A stretch of DNA of 43,124 nt from an uncultured Phocaeicola sp. (GCA_944322395.1 CALUPA010000017.1:1-43124); one strand, 5' to 3'; numbered from the stretch's first letter, positions 16,292 through 25,058 are shown. Program-made: numbers and translations. The notes: generated from the sequence alone by a model not told the origin.

Positions 16292-17485
16292 TTAAAATTC
16301 TTCTTTATAAATAACTTTGAACGGTAAAATCTGGAAAACTCTTCTGTCTGCTGTAGTAAGTTCCAGTTTGTATGAAATGGAACTACCGTTTCCTTTTTCT
16401 ATTAATGACAATAATGTTTCTTTAGGAAGAAGTTCTTTCAGATAAAGTCTGCCGTTATTCAAATGTATAAGCCTTGCTTTTTTGTCTGTATCTACAACTA
16501 GCATGTATGAACGGTTATAATGACTTATAATACTTCCGGCATATCCATCACGGGTGGTAGTTTCTATACTTGAGCTTTCATAACTTAGTGGCCTGTTTTC
16601 AGATGGCTCGATGAATTCCATGTTCTTGTTGAATACCACTTCGCTATATTCCAAGTCGTATATATCTGTTCCTTTGGGTTCCATTTTCTCGTCTGTGGAT
16701 AAAAGACTGAATTCAAAATGTCTGAATCTGTCGGATACAGTTATGTAGGCTCCGTTAGTAAGCAATTTTATTTTGACATTGTCACCATCGCATGTTATTT
16801 CGCACGATTCCTCGTTTATAGCTTTTACCGAATACCTGTCGTTGTACGAAATAACGTCGAATTCAAATTCATTACCGGAAATGATATTGACTTCGTCATT
16901 AATAGATGTAGTCAGAATTTTTATATTTGACAAATCTGCAGGATAAGCGTTCTGTACTTGTGTCAGTTCTTCACTACTCATACGTTTGTATGTGGAATAA
17001 CCGTAAATTTTTATTCCATCTGCACGAGCACCAAGATAATCAATGGTTTTCATAATGTCTCCTTTTAAAGAAACAATACGCATTACCAAATGGTCGTTTT
17101 GACTTATCCTATTACCGTCCTCGTAATCATAAGCGTATGTATAATATCCATGAGCAGGAAAAGCATCTACATACATGTATTCCTTGAGTGATGTGGATGA
17201 CTCAAAATAATACTGGCTTGGTCCTCCGCCAATCAAGTCCTCATAATAGTCTTCCGGTGAGCATTTACCGTCACTGCCTATCTCATGTGTAATAATGTGT
17301 TTCCAACCATATCCTACCACTGACGATTCAAAATCTTCTATTGATATCTTTTTTACATCAGGCATATAACATTCTCCTTTTTCGTTGAAAGAAAATGTAG
17401 GATAAACATCTTCTTTGTTGCAACTTGCAAAAGAAACAGCAAATAAAAGTGCTATAATGAATGGGTAAAGTTTCATTGTTCTCAT
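16292..17485 (-). CDS. Hypothetical lipoprotein, first gene of the PagL-like operon
   Basis: A 397-residue lipoprotein of unknown function. The signal peptide (FAVSFASC lipobox) is followed by NKEDVYPTFSF. The middle part (about residues 185-255: SGNEFEFDVISYNDRYSVKAINEES ... ITVSDRF) looks like a bacterial Ig-like or BACON-type beta-sandwich, a weak call. The start is either codon 1 at 17483-17485 or the ATG three codons later, which gives a cleaner signal peptide. Directly upstream are a -7 box (17509-17516) and two palindromes (17518-17533 and 17567-17580), then the Crp-type regulator gene on the same strand. Confidence 0.72.
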   Translation of the reverse strand: MRTMKLYPFIIALLFAVSFASCNKEDVYPTFSFNEKGECYMPDVKKISIEDFESSVVGYGWKHIITHEIGSDGKCSPEDYYEDLIGGGPSQYYFESSTSLKEYMYVDAFPAHGYYTYAYDYEDGNRISQNDHLVMRIVSLKGDIMKTIDYLGARADGIKIYGYSTYKRMSSEELTQVQNAYPADLSNIKILTTSINDEVNIISGNEFEFDVISYNDRYSVKAINEESCEITCDGDNVKIKLLTNGAYITVSDRFRHFEFSLLSTDEKMEPKGTDIYDLEYSEVVFNKNMEFIEPSENRPLSYESSSIETTTRDGYAGSIISHYNRSYMLVVDTDKKARLIHLNNGRLYLKELLPKETLLSLIEKGNGSSISYKLELTTADRRVFQILPFKVIYKEEF

Positions 17486-17508
17486 ATGCTTTGGTTTTTA
17501 TTTTTACA

Positions 17509-17516
17509 CAAATATA
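17509..17516 (-). promoter_or_regulatory. -7 box for the lipoprotein/PagL-like operon
   Basis: TATATTTG on the minus strand matches TAnnTTTG. No TTG is found at -33, where instead a 16-base palindrome (17518-17533) occupies the spacer. A missing -33 box fits a promoter that needs an activator. Confidence 0.55.
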
Positions 17517-17517
17517 G

Positions 17518-17533
17518 TATAGTGTTCACTATA
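17518..17533. promoter_or_regulatory. 16-base palindrome TATAGTGTTCACTATA in the promoter spacer
   Basis: Perfect dyad symmetry directly next to the -7 box of the lipoprotein operon. A related half-degenerate copy (12 of 16 bases the same) lies at 18250-18265 upstream of the Crp-type gene. The position suits a repressor or a self-regulating factor; the binding protein is not known. Confidence 0.45.
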
Positions 17534-17566
17534 AAGATTCCGCTTACCTCTTTTCTTGTTTCTTTC

Positions 17567-17580
17567 TAAACATATGTTTA
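17567..17580. promoter_or_regulatory. Palindrome TAAACATATGTTTA, copy 1 (candidate Crp-type operator)
   Basis: A perfect 14-base palindrome overlapping the stop codon of the Crp-type gene, centred 64.5 bases upstream of the downstream end of the -7 box for the lipoprotein operon. The identical sequence recurs at 19270-19283 in front of another lipoprotein gene, centred 74.5 bases from the matching point of its -7 box. The spacing differs by exactly 10 bases, one helical turn, as expected for a class I activator site. Confidence 0.5.
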
Positions 17581-18159
17581 TTCTTTCATTCCAATAACCT
17601 GCTTTTTTCTTATTCTACTCAAATGTATTGGGGTTATTTTCAGGTATGAGGCTATTTCTTTTAATGGTATCAGCTGGATAATATCCGGGTATTGTTTCAG
17701 GAGCCGTATATATCTTTCTTCTGGTGTGTAACGGTATAAATTGATGTATCTGATATATATTTGATTGAACAATTGCTCGGCCGCATTACGTGCCAGTCTT
17801 TGTCCTTTTACAGTATCATCATACTCGTGGTTTATAATGTCTGAATGACAGAAAAGAATTTTACAATCTGTTACTGCCTGAATACTGATTTCAGCTTTCA
17901 TACCATAAAGGCAGAAAGGATAATCGGCAACAAATTCTCCTGGGAAAGAGAAACCTATATTGTATTCTTTTCCTTCGGCTAAATTCCTGCAGGTGTATTT
18001 TACGATTCCCGACTCAAGTAATCCGCAATACGGAAATATTTCCCCTTCTTTTTGTATATATTCATTTTTCCGGTATTGACGCAATTCTCCTTTGTTCTTA
18101 CATAAGTTTATGTAGAAATCAGCGTCAATTCCTGTCATGTATGTATTGAAGTTAGACAT
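17578..18159 (-). CDS. Crp/Fnr-family transcriptional regulator
   Basis: A 193-residue regulator. The N-terminal cNMP-binding-type beta-roll covers about residues 10-115 (KNEYIQKEGEIFPYCGLLESGIVKY, then FSFPGEFVADYPF). It lacks the R-S phosphate-binding pair of true CRP (EISIQAVTD stands there), so cAMP is an unlikely ligand. It has no Cys set typical of an FNR iron-sulfur cluster. The dimer helix follows (about 118-145). The helix-turn-helix is about 163-187 (PLKEIASYLKITPIHLSRIRKK). It lies between two lipoprotein units on the same strand, each preceded by the palindrome TAAACATATGTTTA, making it the obvious candidate to bind it. Confidence 0.87.
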   Translation of the reverse strand: MSNFNTYMTGIDADFYINLCKNKGELRQYRKNEYIQKEGEIFPYCGLLESGIVKYTCRNLAEGKEYNIGFSFPGEFVADYPFCLYGMKAEISIQAVTDCKILFCHSDIINHEYDDTVKGQRLARNAAEQLFNQIYIRYINLYRYTPEERYIRLLKQYPDIIQLIPLKEIASYLKITPIHLSRIRKKQVIGMKE

Positions 18160-18249
18160 TGTTTTAGTCGTGTTTAGGTTATAACCGAATATAAAGGTAG
18201 CTATTAATTTTCACACAATGTCTTTTTTATGAATTATTCTGATATAATA

Positions 18250-18265
18250 TATATTGTTCACTTAC
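18250..18265. promoter_or_regulatory. Degenerate copy of the 16-base palindrome upstream of the Crp-type gene
   Basis: TATATTGTTCACTTAC matches TATAGTGTTCACTATA (17518-17533) at 12 of 16 positions, sharing the core TGTTCACT. It is about 90 bases before the regulator's start codon. A separate 10-base palindrome GGTTATAACC lies at 18177-18186. Evidence is modest. Confidence 0.3.
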
Positions 18266-18294
18266 CGTTTGCTGTTTTCTTTAATATTTTGGAG

Positions 18295-19179
18295 TTATTT
18301 TATGTTATAACTTGCTACAACGGCCTTTACACCGGATTCAGGAAATTTTTTCTGGTAATATTGGGTTAAATCCTTGTAGAACCATGGGACAGGTGCTGGA
18401 CCATAGGATTTGCTTTTTGAAGGACTGCAGATTAGAACATCATATTTTATTGTATTCTCATCGTTATCAGGGTTATTTCCTATGATGAAAGTCCACTCCA
18501 TAAATCCCTGAATAGTTCCTTCAGGCTTTAAGTTTATATATGATTCCGGTATATTGGCAGATTCTTTATTCTCTTTTTTTATGAAGCCAAGCATTGTTAT
18601 TTCCTTATTGTCATTTATCAGAAACCATCTTGTCCATTTATTGTCTATATAGCAATGAAGACCGTTGAAGGTAATTATGGGATTTAAATTTAAATCTTCC
18701 GCTATAGCAGGTTTATCTTCTGCGTCAATATAATACCTGAAGTTCTCATCAATGGTTTTACAATATTCCGTGTAGTACCAGTCTGGAATAAAATTATTAG
18801 GAATGTCCTCCGATACTTTTTCTTCTTTTGAAACCAATTCTATGAGTTTGTATTCTGTCCATGCAGGTTCTCCCATACTGTGGTCAAGATAGTTTGTTTC
18901 GCTTATACGTAATGTGTATTCATATCCGGTTTCGTAATTAAATCCGTCTATATATCCAAGCTGTTCCCATCTTGTAGAGTGCTCCTTTTGTACTGCGTAT
19001 ACTTCTGATACATAGTTGTCTCCGCATGAAAATAAAAGTCCGATAACTTTTTGTGATGCTACTGTTATCGTGTATTCTTTGTATCCGGTTATTTTTCTAC
19101 CTTCTTCTTTGCTGCATCCTGTCATTCCTATTATTAATAAGAATGATACAATAATCCATTGTATAACTCTTGTTTTCAT
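18295..19179 (-). CDS. Lipoprotein with DUF4377-like domain
   Basis: A 294-residue lipoprotein: signal peptide with lipobox MTGC (modified Cys22) followed by SKEEGRK. Residues about 30-120 (EYTITVASQKV ... WEQLGYIDGFNYETGYEYTLRISETNY ... YKLIELVSKE) match the DUF4377 pattern (Pfam PF14302), including the GFxYExGYEYxLxV core. The C-terminal part (about 140-294) is not recognised. It is transcribed alone from a good promoter at 19202-19232, with a copy of the candidate Crp-type operator at 19270-19283. Function unknown; DUF4377 proteins are usually envelope lipoproteins linked by name only to stress-related proteins. Confidence 0.75.
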   Translation of the reverse strand: MKTRVIQWIIVSFLLIIGMTGCSKEEGRKITGYKEYTITVASQKVIGLLFSCGDNYVSEVYAVQKEHSTRWEQLGYIDGFNYETGYEYTLRISETNYLDHSMGEPAWTEYKLIELVSKEEKVSEDIPNNFIPDWYYTEYCKTIDENFRYYIDAEDKPAIAEDLNLNPIITFNGLHCYIDNKWTRWFLINDNKEITMLGFIKKENKESANIPESYINLKPEGTIQGFMEWTFIIGNNPDNDENTIKYDVLICSPSKSKSYGPAPVPWFYKDLTQYYQKKFPESGVKAVVASYNIK

Positions 19180-19201
19180 AATTGATTTTGATGGTTTAAC
19201 A

Positions 19202-19232
19202 CAAAATTAGTTTTTTGAAAACTGATAATCAA
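19202..19232 (-). promoter_or_regulatory. Promoter of the DUF4377 lipoprotein gene
   Basis: On the minus strand TTG at 19230-19232, then 20 bases, then TAATTTTG at 19202-19209. It is about 25 bases before the ATG. The candidate operator at 19270-19283 lies upstream. Confidence 0.65.
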
Positions 19233-19269
19233 CGGATGAAGCATATTTTTTATCACAGAATCCGGATTT

Positions 19270-19283
19270 TAAACATATGTTTA
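19270..19283. promoter_or_regulatory. Palindrome TAAACATATGTTTA, copy 2 (candidate Crp-type operator)
   Basis: Identical to 17567-17580, and both copies are followed by a further T. It is 91 bases before the lipoprotein start codon, against 82 bases for copy 1. I found no third copy in the window. Confidence 0.5.
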
Positions 19284-19342
19284 TCGAAAAGAACTGGAGT
19301 GTTCGGATTTTTTTTGTTGAAGGGCTAGGGTATATATAAACA

Positions 19343-19371
19343 CAAAAGCCCGGAAAAACACCGGGCTTTTG
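19343..19371 (-). terminator. Terminator of the FadL-type gene
   Basis: CAAAAGCCCGG and CCGGGCTTTTG form a perfect 11-base stem around a 7-base loop, just past the gene's stop on the minus strand. The 3' side ends in TTTTGTGTTT. Confidence 0.85.
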
Positions 19372-19393
19372 TCAGAGTTCAATAAATGTATTA

Positions 19394-20743
19394 TCAGAAG
19401 TTGTAATTCAAACTGAGACCAAATACTTTGTTTGTACGGCTGTATACATTTGTACCTTTTGTACCAGTATTATAGTAGTTGTCAGATACTTTAGTATAGT
19501 CGCTGTAGTTTGTCCAGAAGTATGCGATATCCATGTTCAATGATTCGCTCAGGTGTATTCTTGCACCGAATCCAAGTGAGTATGAATCACAGTAGAAACT
19601 GTTGTCAGTCTGGAAGTCATCACTAAGTCCGTAATTTGTTTTCTGGAAACCTCCACTGATTGTAAGTCTCTTGATTACATCCCATTCTATTCCGGCAAGA
19701 TATTCATGTGTACCGTGTTTAAGAGTTTTCTGTCTGTCCGAAGCCATTCCTGCGTTTTTGTCATCAAAGAAATGATACTCTACAGAAGCACGCAGATTTG
19801 GAAGAAATTCATATCCGGCAGCAACTGAAAGCATAGCAGGAATGTCGCTTGGGGTATTCACTCCTTCTTTATAATCAGCCAGATACGCTTCGTCTACATT
19901 TAACAGTTCCATTTTGCTTGAAACATTTTCTATATTCAAGTTTGCTTTGAATTCGTATTTTAAGCCGATGTTGAGTTTGTTCAGTTTGAAGTCTGCACCG
20001 ATGATAGGTGTTATTCCCCATCCTTTCTGGTCGCATTTAAGCTTGATGTCTGCTATTGTAGCATCCTGAAGTCCCATTGCCGGTGCCATAGCAGCATACT
20101 GTTCGTTCAGTGACGCATTGAGATATCCTTCATATCCTCCGGTCATGTAATTCATTCTTCCACCGGCATAAACAGACATCCAGTCATTTATTTTATATCC
20201 GAATCCAAGCTGAACTCCGTAGATGTATTGCTTTCCGTCCATTGCAGAGTTGATGCTGTACATTGATGGTTTGACCATACCCTGTGTCTTGTTTTGGATT
20301 AATCCGGTAGCAAGTGCATTGAACATAGGTAGTCCGTTGCTGAATGATGCTTTACCACCACCTCCGGTTATTGCAAATCCTGCAGATATAGTCCAGTCTC
20401 CTTTTTTGTAGACTCCGTGAAACGAAGGTATAATAGGTGCTGATGCTGTTCCTTCATAATTTTGTGTAGTGCTCTGTCCGTCAAGGGTCCATAATCCTGA
20501 CGTTGCATTTATTTCTCTAGTCTGGTATGCGCTCTGTCCTGTAAGAGACAAATGAAAGCCATCTTTCTCCAAAAAAGATAATCCTGCAGGGTTACTGTAA
20601 ACTCCATCTACATCTATTGATGCTCCACGAGCAGCCATTCTTAAAAATGCTGCATGCTGGTTGGTGTTTGTAAGATAATCTCCTGCAAAAGTTGTGTTTG
20701 AAACGATAAGCGCAGTTGCGCTCATAAGTAGTAATTTGTTCAT
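19394..20743 (-). CDS. OmpP1/FadL-family outer-membrane transporter
   Basis: A 449-residue outer-membrane beta-barrel protein. The signal peptide MNKLLLMSATALIVSNTTFA is followed by GDYLTNTNQHAAFLRMAARGASIDVDGVYSNPAGLSFL. The N-terminal hatch with the N-P-A-G motif is the mark of the FadL family (Pfam PF03349), whose members take up long-chain fatty acids or other hydrophobic compounds. The C-terminus VFGLSLNYNF ends in Phe, as barrel proteins do. The substrate here is unknown. It is a single-gene unit with its own promoter (20772-20802) and terminator (19343-19371). Confidence 0.9.
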   Translation of the reverse strand: MNKLLLMSATALIVSNTTFAGDYLTNTNQHAAFLRMAARGASIDVDGVYSNPAGLSFLEKDGFHLSLTGQSAYQTREINATSGLWTLDGQSTTQNYEGTASAPIIPSFHGVYKKGDWTISAGFAITGGGGKASFSNGLPMFNALATGLIQNKTQGMVKPSMYSINSAMDGKQYIYGVQLGFGYKINDWMSVYAGGRMNYMTGGYEGYLNASLNEQYAAMAPAMGLQDATIADIKLKCDQKGWGITPIIGADFKLNKLNIGLKYEFKANLNIENVSSKMELLNVDEAYLADYKEGVNTPSDIPAMLSVAAGYEFLPNLRASVEYHFFDDKNAGMASDRQKTLKHGTHEYLAGIEWDVIKRLTISGGFQKTNYGLSDDFQTDNSFYCDSYSLGFGARIHLSESLNMDIAYFWTNYSDYTKVSDNYYNTGTKGTNVYSRTNKVFGLSLNYNF

Positions 20744-20771
20744 TTAGTTATAAGAATTAGTTATTGGGCTG

Positions 20772-20802
20772 CAAAGATATTGCATTTGTTTTGTGTAACC
20801 AA
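20772..20802 (-). promoter_or_regulatory. Promoter of the FadL-type gene
   Basis: On the minus strand TTG at 20800-20802, 20 bases, then TATCTTTG at 20772-20779. It is about 29 bases before the start codon. Confidence 0.7.
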
Positions 20803-20944
20803 GTATTTGACTTTAAAAATGGAGTAATTTGATATAGATGAAACAGTTTTATGTGAAACTATATTGCGATATTGGGGACGGTTTGAATCATAAATATATA
20901 TTATATAGTTTGTGGGTTATTATGGATTGAAAAGTCTTTTTTTG

Positions 20945-20952
20945 TATCTTTG
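20945..20952 (+). promoter_or_regulatory. -7 box for the MATE exporter gene
   Basis: TATCTTTG is a perfect -7 box 34 bases before the ATG at 20987. The nearest upstream TTG (20927-20929) is only 15 bases away, short of the usual 19-20. Confidence 0.5.
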
Positions 20953-20986
20953 CTGCATATTTATAAATATAAAATAAATACCTTGT

Positions 20987-22315
20987 ATGACTATGTATTC
21001 CAATAAAGAAATCTGGCGCGTCACTTATCCTATACTTCTTGGGTTGCTAGCCCAAAATATAATCAATGTTACAGATACAGCTTTCCTAGGACACGTAGGC
21101 GAAGTGGCTCTTGGTGCTGCTGCAATGGGAGGGCTTCTATATATATGTGTTTATACTGTAGCATTCGGTTTCAGTATAGGTTCGCAGATACTTATTGCTC
21201 GCCGTAACGGTGAAGGAAACTATCGCGATGTGGGTCCTGTGATGATGCAGGGAAGTATGTTCAGTTTTTCTATGGCTGCTGTGCTGGCAGTGGCAATGTA
21301 TGCCTTTGCAGGTCCACTCATACGTATGCTTATAACTTCTGATACTATCTACGAAGCAACATATCAGTTCTTTACATGGCGTATTTGGGGATTTCTGTTT
21401 GCCTTTCTCAACGTAATGTTCCGTGCTTTTTATATAGGAATTACAAATACAAAAGTATTGACACTCAGTTCTGTGGTAATGGCTCTTGTGAATGTAGTAC
21501 TAGATTATGGTCTGGTATTTGGCGAGCTGGGACTGCCACAAATGGGGGTTAGGGGAGCAGCCCTTGCATCTGTAATAGCTGAGGCTTCATCGCTTGTATT
21601 CTTCCTCATATATACATATTTCAGGGTTGATCTTGGAAAATATGGTTTCAGGCGTGCCATCAGAATTGATTTCGGAATGGTGGGTAGAATATTGCAGATA
21701 TCATCATTCACGATGGTACAATATTTCCTTGCTATGGCTATATGGTTTGTGTTCTTTATGGCACTGGAGCGTCTCGGTCAGAGAGAACTGGCTATTGCAA
21801 ACATAGTGCGAAGTGTATATATAGTTCTGCTCATTCCAGTCCAGGCATTGGCCACTACTGCAAATACTCTTGTTAGTAATCTCATAGGCGCAGGAGGAAC
21901 AGATAAAGTTGTATCATTACTTCACCGAATAGCGGGTATATCATTTCTGATTATGATAGTATGTGTCGTACTGACAGTTCTCTTCCCTAATCCTATCCTT
22001 TCCATTTATACAGGAGATGCAAGTTTGGTTTATGATTCAATACCTGCGCTTTACGTAGTGTGTGCATCTATGCTTATTGCGGCATTGGCAAATATATATT
22101 TCAACGGAATATCTGGAACCGGAAATACTCAGGCAGCCCTTGGAGTGGAAGTTGGTGTTCAGATATTTTATGCGCTTTATGTGATAGTTGTAGGTATGAT
22201 ACTTCGCCAGCCTGTCGAAATTTGTTTCACTACCGAAATAATATATTATGTGCTTATGCTTGCTTTTAGTCTTTTATATTTGAAAAAAGCTAAATGGCAG
22301 AATAAAAAGATTTGA
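20987..22315 (+). CDS. MATE-family multidrug/toxin exporter
   Basis: A 442-residue inner-membrane protein with about 12 hydrophobic segments in two similar halves. The N-terminus has the MATE pattern PILLGLLAQNIINVTDTAFLGHVGEVALGAAAMGG, and GFSIGSQILIARRNGEG follows, both typical of Pfam PF01554. Members use a sodium or proton gradient to expel drugs, dyes or metabolites; the substrate here is not known. The start is either 20987 or the ATG two codons later. Its stop codon overlaps the -33 box of the ffh promoter, so the two genes are closely packed but separately promoted. Confidence 0.9.
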   Translation: MTMYSNKEIWRVTYPILLGLLAQNIINVTDTAFLGHVGEVALGAAAMGGLLYICVYTVAFGFSIGSQILIARRNGEGNYRDVGPVMMQGSMFSFSMAAVLAVAMYAFAGPLIRMLITSDTIYEATYQFFTWRIWGFLFAFLNVMFRAFYIGITNTKVLTLSSVVMALVNVVLDYGLVFGELGLPQMGVRGAALASVIAEASSLVFFLIYTYFRVDLGKYGFRRAIRIDFGMVGRILQISSFTMVQYFLAMAIWFVFFMALERLGQRELAIANIVRSVYIVLLIPVQALATTANTLVSNLIGAGGTDKVVSLLHRIAGISFLIMIVCVVLTVLFPNPILSIYTGDASLVYDSIPALYVVCASMLIAALANIYFNGISGTGNTQAALGVEVGVQIFYALYVIVVGMILRQPVEICFTTEIIYYVLMLAFSLLYLKKAKWQNKKI

Positions 22316-22341
22316 GGATTATATTTTTTTATGTATTTTTG
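22311..22341 (+). promoter_or_regulatory. Promoter of ffh, overlapping the MATE stop codon
   Basis: TTTG at 22311-22314 and TATTTTTG at 22334-22341 are 19 bases apart, an exact match to the Bacteroidota pattern. The -33 box contains part of the preceding gene's TGA stop. Confidence 0.8.
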
Positions 22342-22385
22342 CACCCCGTTGAAATATAAGAAATTAAGAAAAATCCAAATAATAT

Positions 22386-23711
22386 ATGTTCGATAATTTA
22401 AGTGAAAGACTTGAGAGGTCGTTTAAGATATTGAAAGGTGAAGGTAAAATCACCGAAATCAATGTTGCCGAGACTCTGAAAGATGTACGTCGTGCCTTGC
22501 TGGATGCCGACGTGAACTATAAGGTAGCAAAAAACTTTACTGATACAGTAAAGGAAAAAGCCTTGGGACAGAATGTGCTTACAGCTGTTAAGCCAAGTCA
22601 GTTGATGGTTAAGATTGTTCATGACGAACTTACCAAACTGATGGGTGGTGAAACTGCTGAGTTGGAACTTAAGGGACGTCCTGCAGTAATTCTTATGTCT
22701 GGTCTCCAGGGTTCCGGTAAGACTACTTTTTCTGGAAAGTTGGCCCGCATGCTGAAAACCAAGAAGAACCGCAAGCCTTTGTTGGTAGCCTGCGACGTTT
22801 ACCGTCCTGCGGCTATTGAGCAGCTTAAGGTGCTTGGACAGCAGATAGAAGTTCCTGTTTATTCAGAACTTGACAGCAAAAATCCTGTACAGATAGCCCT
22901 GAATGCAATTCAGGAAGCAAAAGCCAAAGGTTATGACCTGGTGATTGTCGATACAGCCGGTCGTCTTGCTATCGACGAGCAGATGATGAACGAGATTGAG
23001 GCAATAAAGAAAGCTATCAATCCAGATGAAACACTGTTCGTAGTAGACTCAATGACAGGTCAGGATGCTGTAAACACAGCACGCGAGTTTAACGAACGTC
23101 TTGACTTTAACGGCGTAGTTCTTACTAAGTTGGATGGTGATACTCGTGGTGGTGCTGCTCTTTCTATCCGTACAGTGGTGAACAAGCCTATCAAATTCGT
23201 AGGTACAGGTGAAAAACTTGATGCTATCGACTTGTTCCACCCGGCACGTATGGCAGACCGTATCCTCGGTATGGGTGATATCGTTTCACTCGTAGAACGT
23301 GCACAGGAACAGTATGACGAAGAAGAAGCTAAACGTCTTCAGAAGAAAATCCAGAAGAACCAGTTCGACTTCAATGACTTCCTTACTCAGATAAACCAGA
23401 TCAAGAAGATGGGTAACATCAAGGAACTTGCTTCTATGATTCCGGGTGTAGGCAAGGCTATCAAGGATATTGATATTGACGACAATGCGTTCAAGAGTAT
23501 TGAAGCTATCATTTATTCTATGACTCCTGAAGAACGTACTCATCCTGAAATTCTTAACGGTTCGCGCCGTATGCGTATCGCAAAGGGTAGTGGTACAAAT
23601 ATTCAGGAAGTGAACCGCCTTCTAAAGCAGTTCGACCAGACTCGTAAGATGATGAAGATGGTGACCGGCAGCAAGATGGCTGGTATGATGCAGAAAATGA
23701 AGAAAAGATAA
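22386..23711 (+). CDS. ffh: Signal recognition particle protein Ffh (SRP54)
   Basis: Ffh binds signal sequences on the ribosome with 4.5S RNA and brings membrane proteins to FtsY through GTP hydrolysis. The 441-residue length is normal. The N domain is followed by the G domain with P-loop [16 protein letters not shown] (about residue 105), [23 protein letters not shown] and [14 protein letters not shown]. The methionine-rich M domain at the C-terminus ([20 protein letters not shown]) binds signal sequences and RNA. It is a single-gene unit with a strong promoter and terminator. Confidence 0.97.
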   Translation: MFDNLSERLERSFKILKGEGKITEINVAETLKDVRRALLDADVNYKVAKNFTDTVKEKALGQNVLTAVKPSQLMVKIVHDELTKLMGGETAELELKGRPAVILMSGLQGSGKTTFSGKLARMLKTKKNRKPLLVACDVYRPAAIEQLKVLGQQIEVPVYSELDSKNPVQIALNAIQEAKAKGYDLVIVDTAGRLAIDEQMMNEIEAIKKAINPDETLFVVDSMTGQDAVNTAREFNERLDFNGVVLTKLDGDTRGGAALSIRTVVNKPIKFVGTGEKLDAIDLFHPARMADRILGMGDIVSLVERAQEQYDEEEAKRLQKKIQKNQFDFNDFLTQINQIKKMGNIKELASMIPGVGKAIKDIDIDDNAFKSIEAIIYSMTPEERTHPEILNGSRRMRIAKGSGTNIQEVNRLLKQFDQTRKMMKMVTGSKMAGMMQKMKKR

Positions 23712-23736
23712 TAACAGTCTTTTCTTTTGATATACC

Positions 23737-23781
23737 AATTTGGCTGAATACTGTTTAAGGTGTATTCAGCCAAATTTTTTT
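23737..23781 (+). terminator. Terminator of ffh
   Basis: AATTTGGCTGAATAC (23737-23751) pairs perfectly over 15 bases with 23762-23776, followed by a T-run to 23781. A textbook intrinsic terminator. Confidence 0.92.
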
Positions 23782-23796
23782 ATGTTTATAGTCATA

Positions 23797-23836
23797 AAAT
23801 TATGGCTGACCTTGCAGATGAGGCCAGCCATAATTT
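23797..23836 (-). terminator. Terminator of the NamZ-like gene
   Basis: AAATTATGGCTG (23797-23808) and CAGCCATAATTT (23825-23836) form a perfect 12-base stem. It lies 30 bases past the stop of the minus-strand gene; the T-run is short. Confidence 0.7.
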
Positions 23837-23866
23837 CATTTTAAGCAAAATAATATAGGATAATAA

Positions 23867-25030
23867 TTAGTATAGAATATATTTCTTACGCATTTCTCTA
23901 TATTTTTTCAAATCTTCATTCCATGCAGAACGTATTTCTTCTTCTGATTTTCCTTTAAGCATATCTAGTCTTACCTGATTCGTACCCATCAGCAGATCGA
24001 ACCATTTAGGACGTGTGAGGAACATTTCGGACTTATTAATCTTCTTGAACTCGTTATACATCTCGATGACATATTTCAATGAAAATCCGTTCAGTTCCTG
24101 TATGTCTGTTTTTCTCAGGTCAAGTCCATGACATTCTACGTTTTTGTGCAAAGGATTTTTATCAAATCCTTCCAAAGCTTTAGGAGTGAAAGAGAATGTA
24201 TATTTGTCTTTTGGCAATAGTGGTGAACCTATCACCTGAAAAGGGAAATATGTTCCGCGTCCTACACTTACCGATGTAGCCTCGAACAGGCAAAGCGATG
24301 CGTAAAGAGCTATTGATTGGTCGTTGGGCAAGTTAGGAGATGGTTTGACAGGAAGTGAATATGGGTCGTCATGTTTCCATCCTTGTATTTTTATTACAGA
24401 ATATTTGCACTTCAGATTGCTGCCAAGCCATCCTTCGCCGTTTATCATGCCTGCAAGTTCTCCCATTGTGCATCCATGAAGTACCGGAACCGGTAGCATC
24501 CCAACAAAACTTTTGTATTCCTTTTTCAGTAAAGGACCGTCTACGTAGTCGCATGGATTTGGTCGGTCAAGCACAATAAGTTCTTTCCCGTTTTCGGCAC
24601 AAGCCTGCATCACATAATATAATGTACTGATGTATGTGTAAAATCTTGCACCTACATCCTGAATGTCGAACACTATCAAGTCTATGTTTGCCAGGTCTGT
24701 GGCTGATGGTTTCTTGTTTTTGCCGTAAAGTGAGATGATTGGTGTTCCTGTTTTTGTATCCTTACCGTTCTTTACAGTTTCTCCTGCATCAGCCTTGCCT
24801 CTGAAACCGTGTTCCGGTGCAAACAGTGCAACAGGTCTTTTGCCTAAAGAACATAAAGTGTCAAGCAGATGTGTACTTCCTGTCAGAGATGTCTGGTTTG
24901 CAACTAATGCTATTCTCTTGTTGCCTATAAGTGATGTCAGGGTTTCAAGTTGGTCTGCTCCATTCTTGATATTTGCGGCTTTGCATATGCCGGAGAAAGA
25001 AATTAATAGTAAAATAACAAGATATTTCAT
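23867..25030 (-). CDS. NamZ-like exo-beta-N-acetylmuramidase (DUF1343 family)
   Basis: A 387-residue exported protein with signal peptide MKYLVILLLISFSGICKA. DUF1343 (Pfam PF07075) proteins include B. subtilis NamZ (YbbC), which removes N-acetylmuramic acid from the non-reducing end of peptidoglycan fragments (family GH171). Family segments seen are RIALVANQTSLTG, LFAPEHGFRGKADAGE, LIVFDIQDVGARFYTYISTLYYVMQA, IVLDRPNPCDYVDGP and PVLHGCTMGELAGMINGE. The likely role is wall recycling or salvage in the periplasm. It is divergent from the HD-domain gene and has its own terminator. Confidence 0.87.
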   Translation of the reverse strand: MKYLVILLLISFSGICKAANIKNGADQLETLTSLIGNKRIALVANQTSLTGSTHLLDTLCSLGKRPVALFAPEHGFRGKADAGETVKNGKDTKTGTPIISLYGKNKKPSATDLANIDLIVFDIQDVGARFYTYISTLYYVMQACAENGKELIVLDRPNPCDYVDGPLLKKEYKSFVGMLPVPVLHGCTMGELAGMINGEGWLGSNLKCKYSVIKIQGWKHDDPYSLPVKPSPNLPNDQSIALYASLCLFEATSVSVGRGTYFPFQVIGSPLLPKDKYTFSFTPKALEGFDKNPLHKNVECHGLDLRKTDIQELNGFSLKYVIEMYNEFKKINKSEMFLTRPKWFDLLMGTNQVRLDMLKGKSEEEIRSAWNEDLKKYREMRKKYILY

Positions 25031-25050
25031 GATAGGACAATAATATTTAT

Positions 25051-25058
25051 TAGTTTTG
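25051..25058 (+). promoter_or_regulatory. -7 box for the HD-domain gene
   Basis: TAGTTTTG fits TAnnTTTG and is 39 bases before the ATG at 25098. No clear -33 box is seen. Confidence 0.4.

Noticed and set aside
17085..17106. Bases resembling the dispersed hairpin repeat (ggtcgttttgac)
   Set aside because: They lie within the lipoprotein reading frame, are short and form no hairpin.
18177..18186. GGTTATAACC palindrome upstream of the Crp-type gene as an operator
   Set aside because: Only 10 bases in AT-rich DNA with no second copy; it could be chance, so it is only mentioned.
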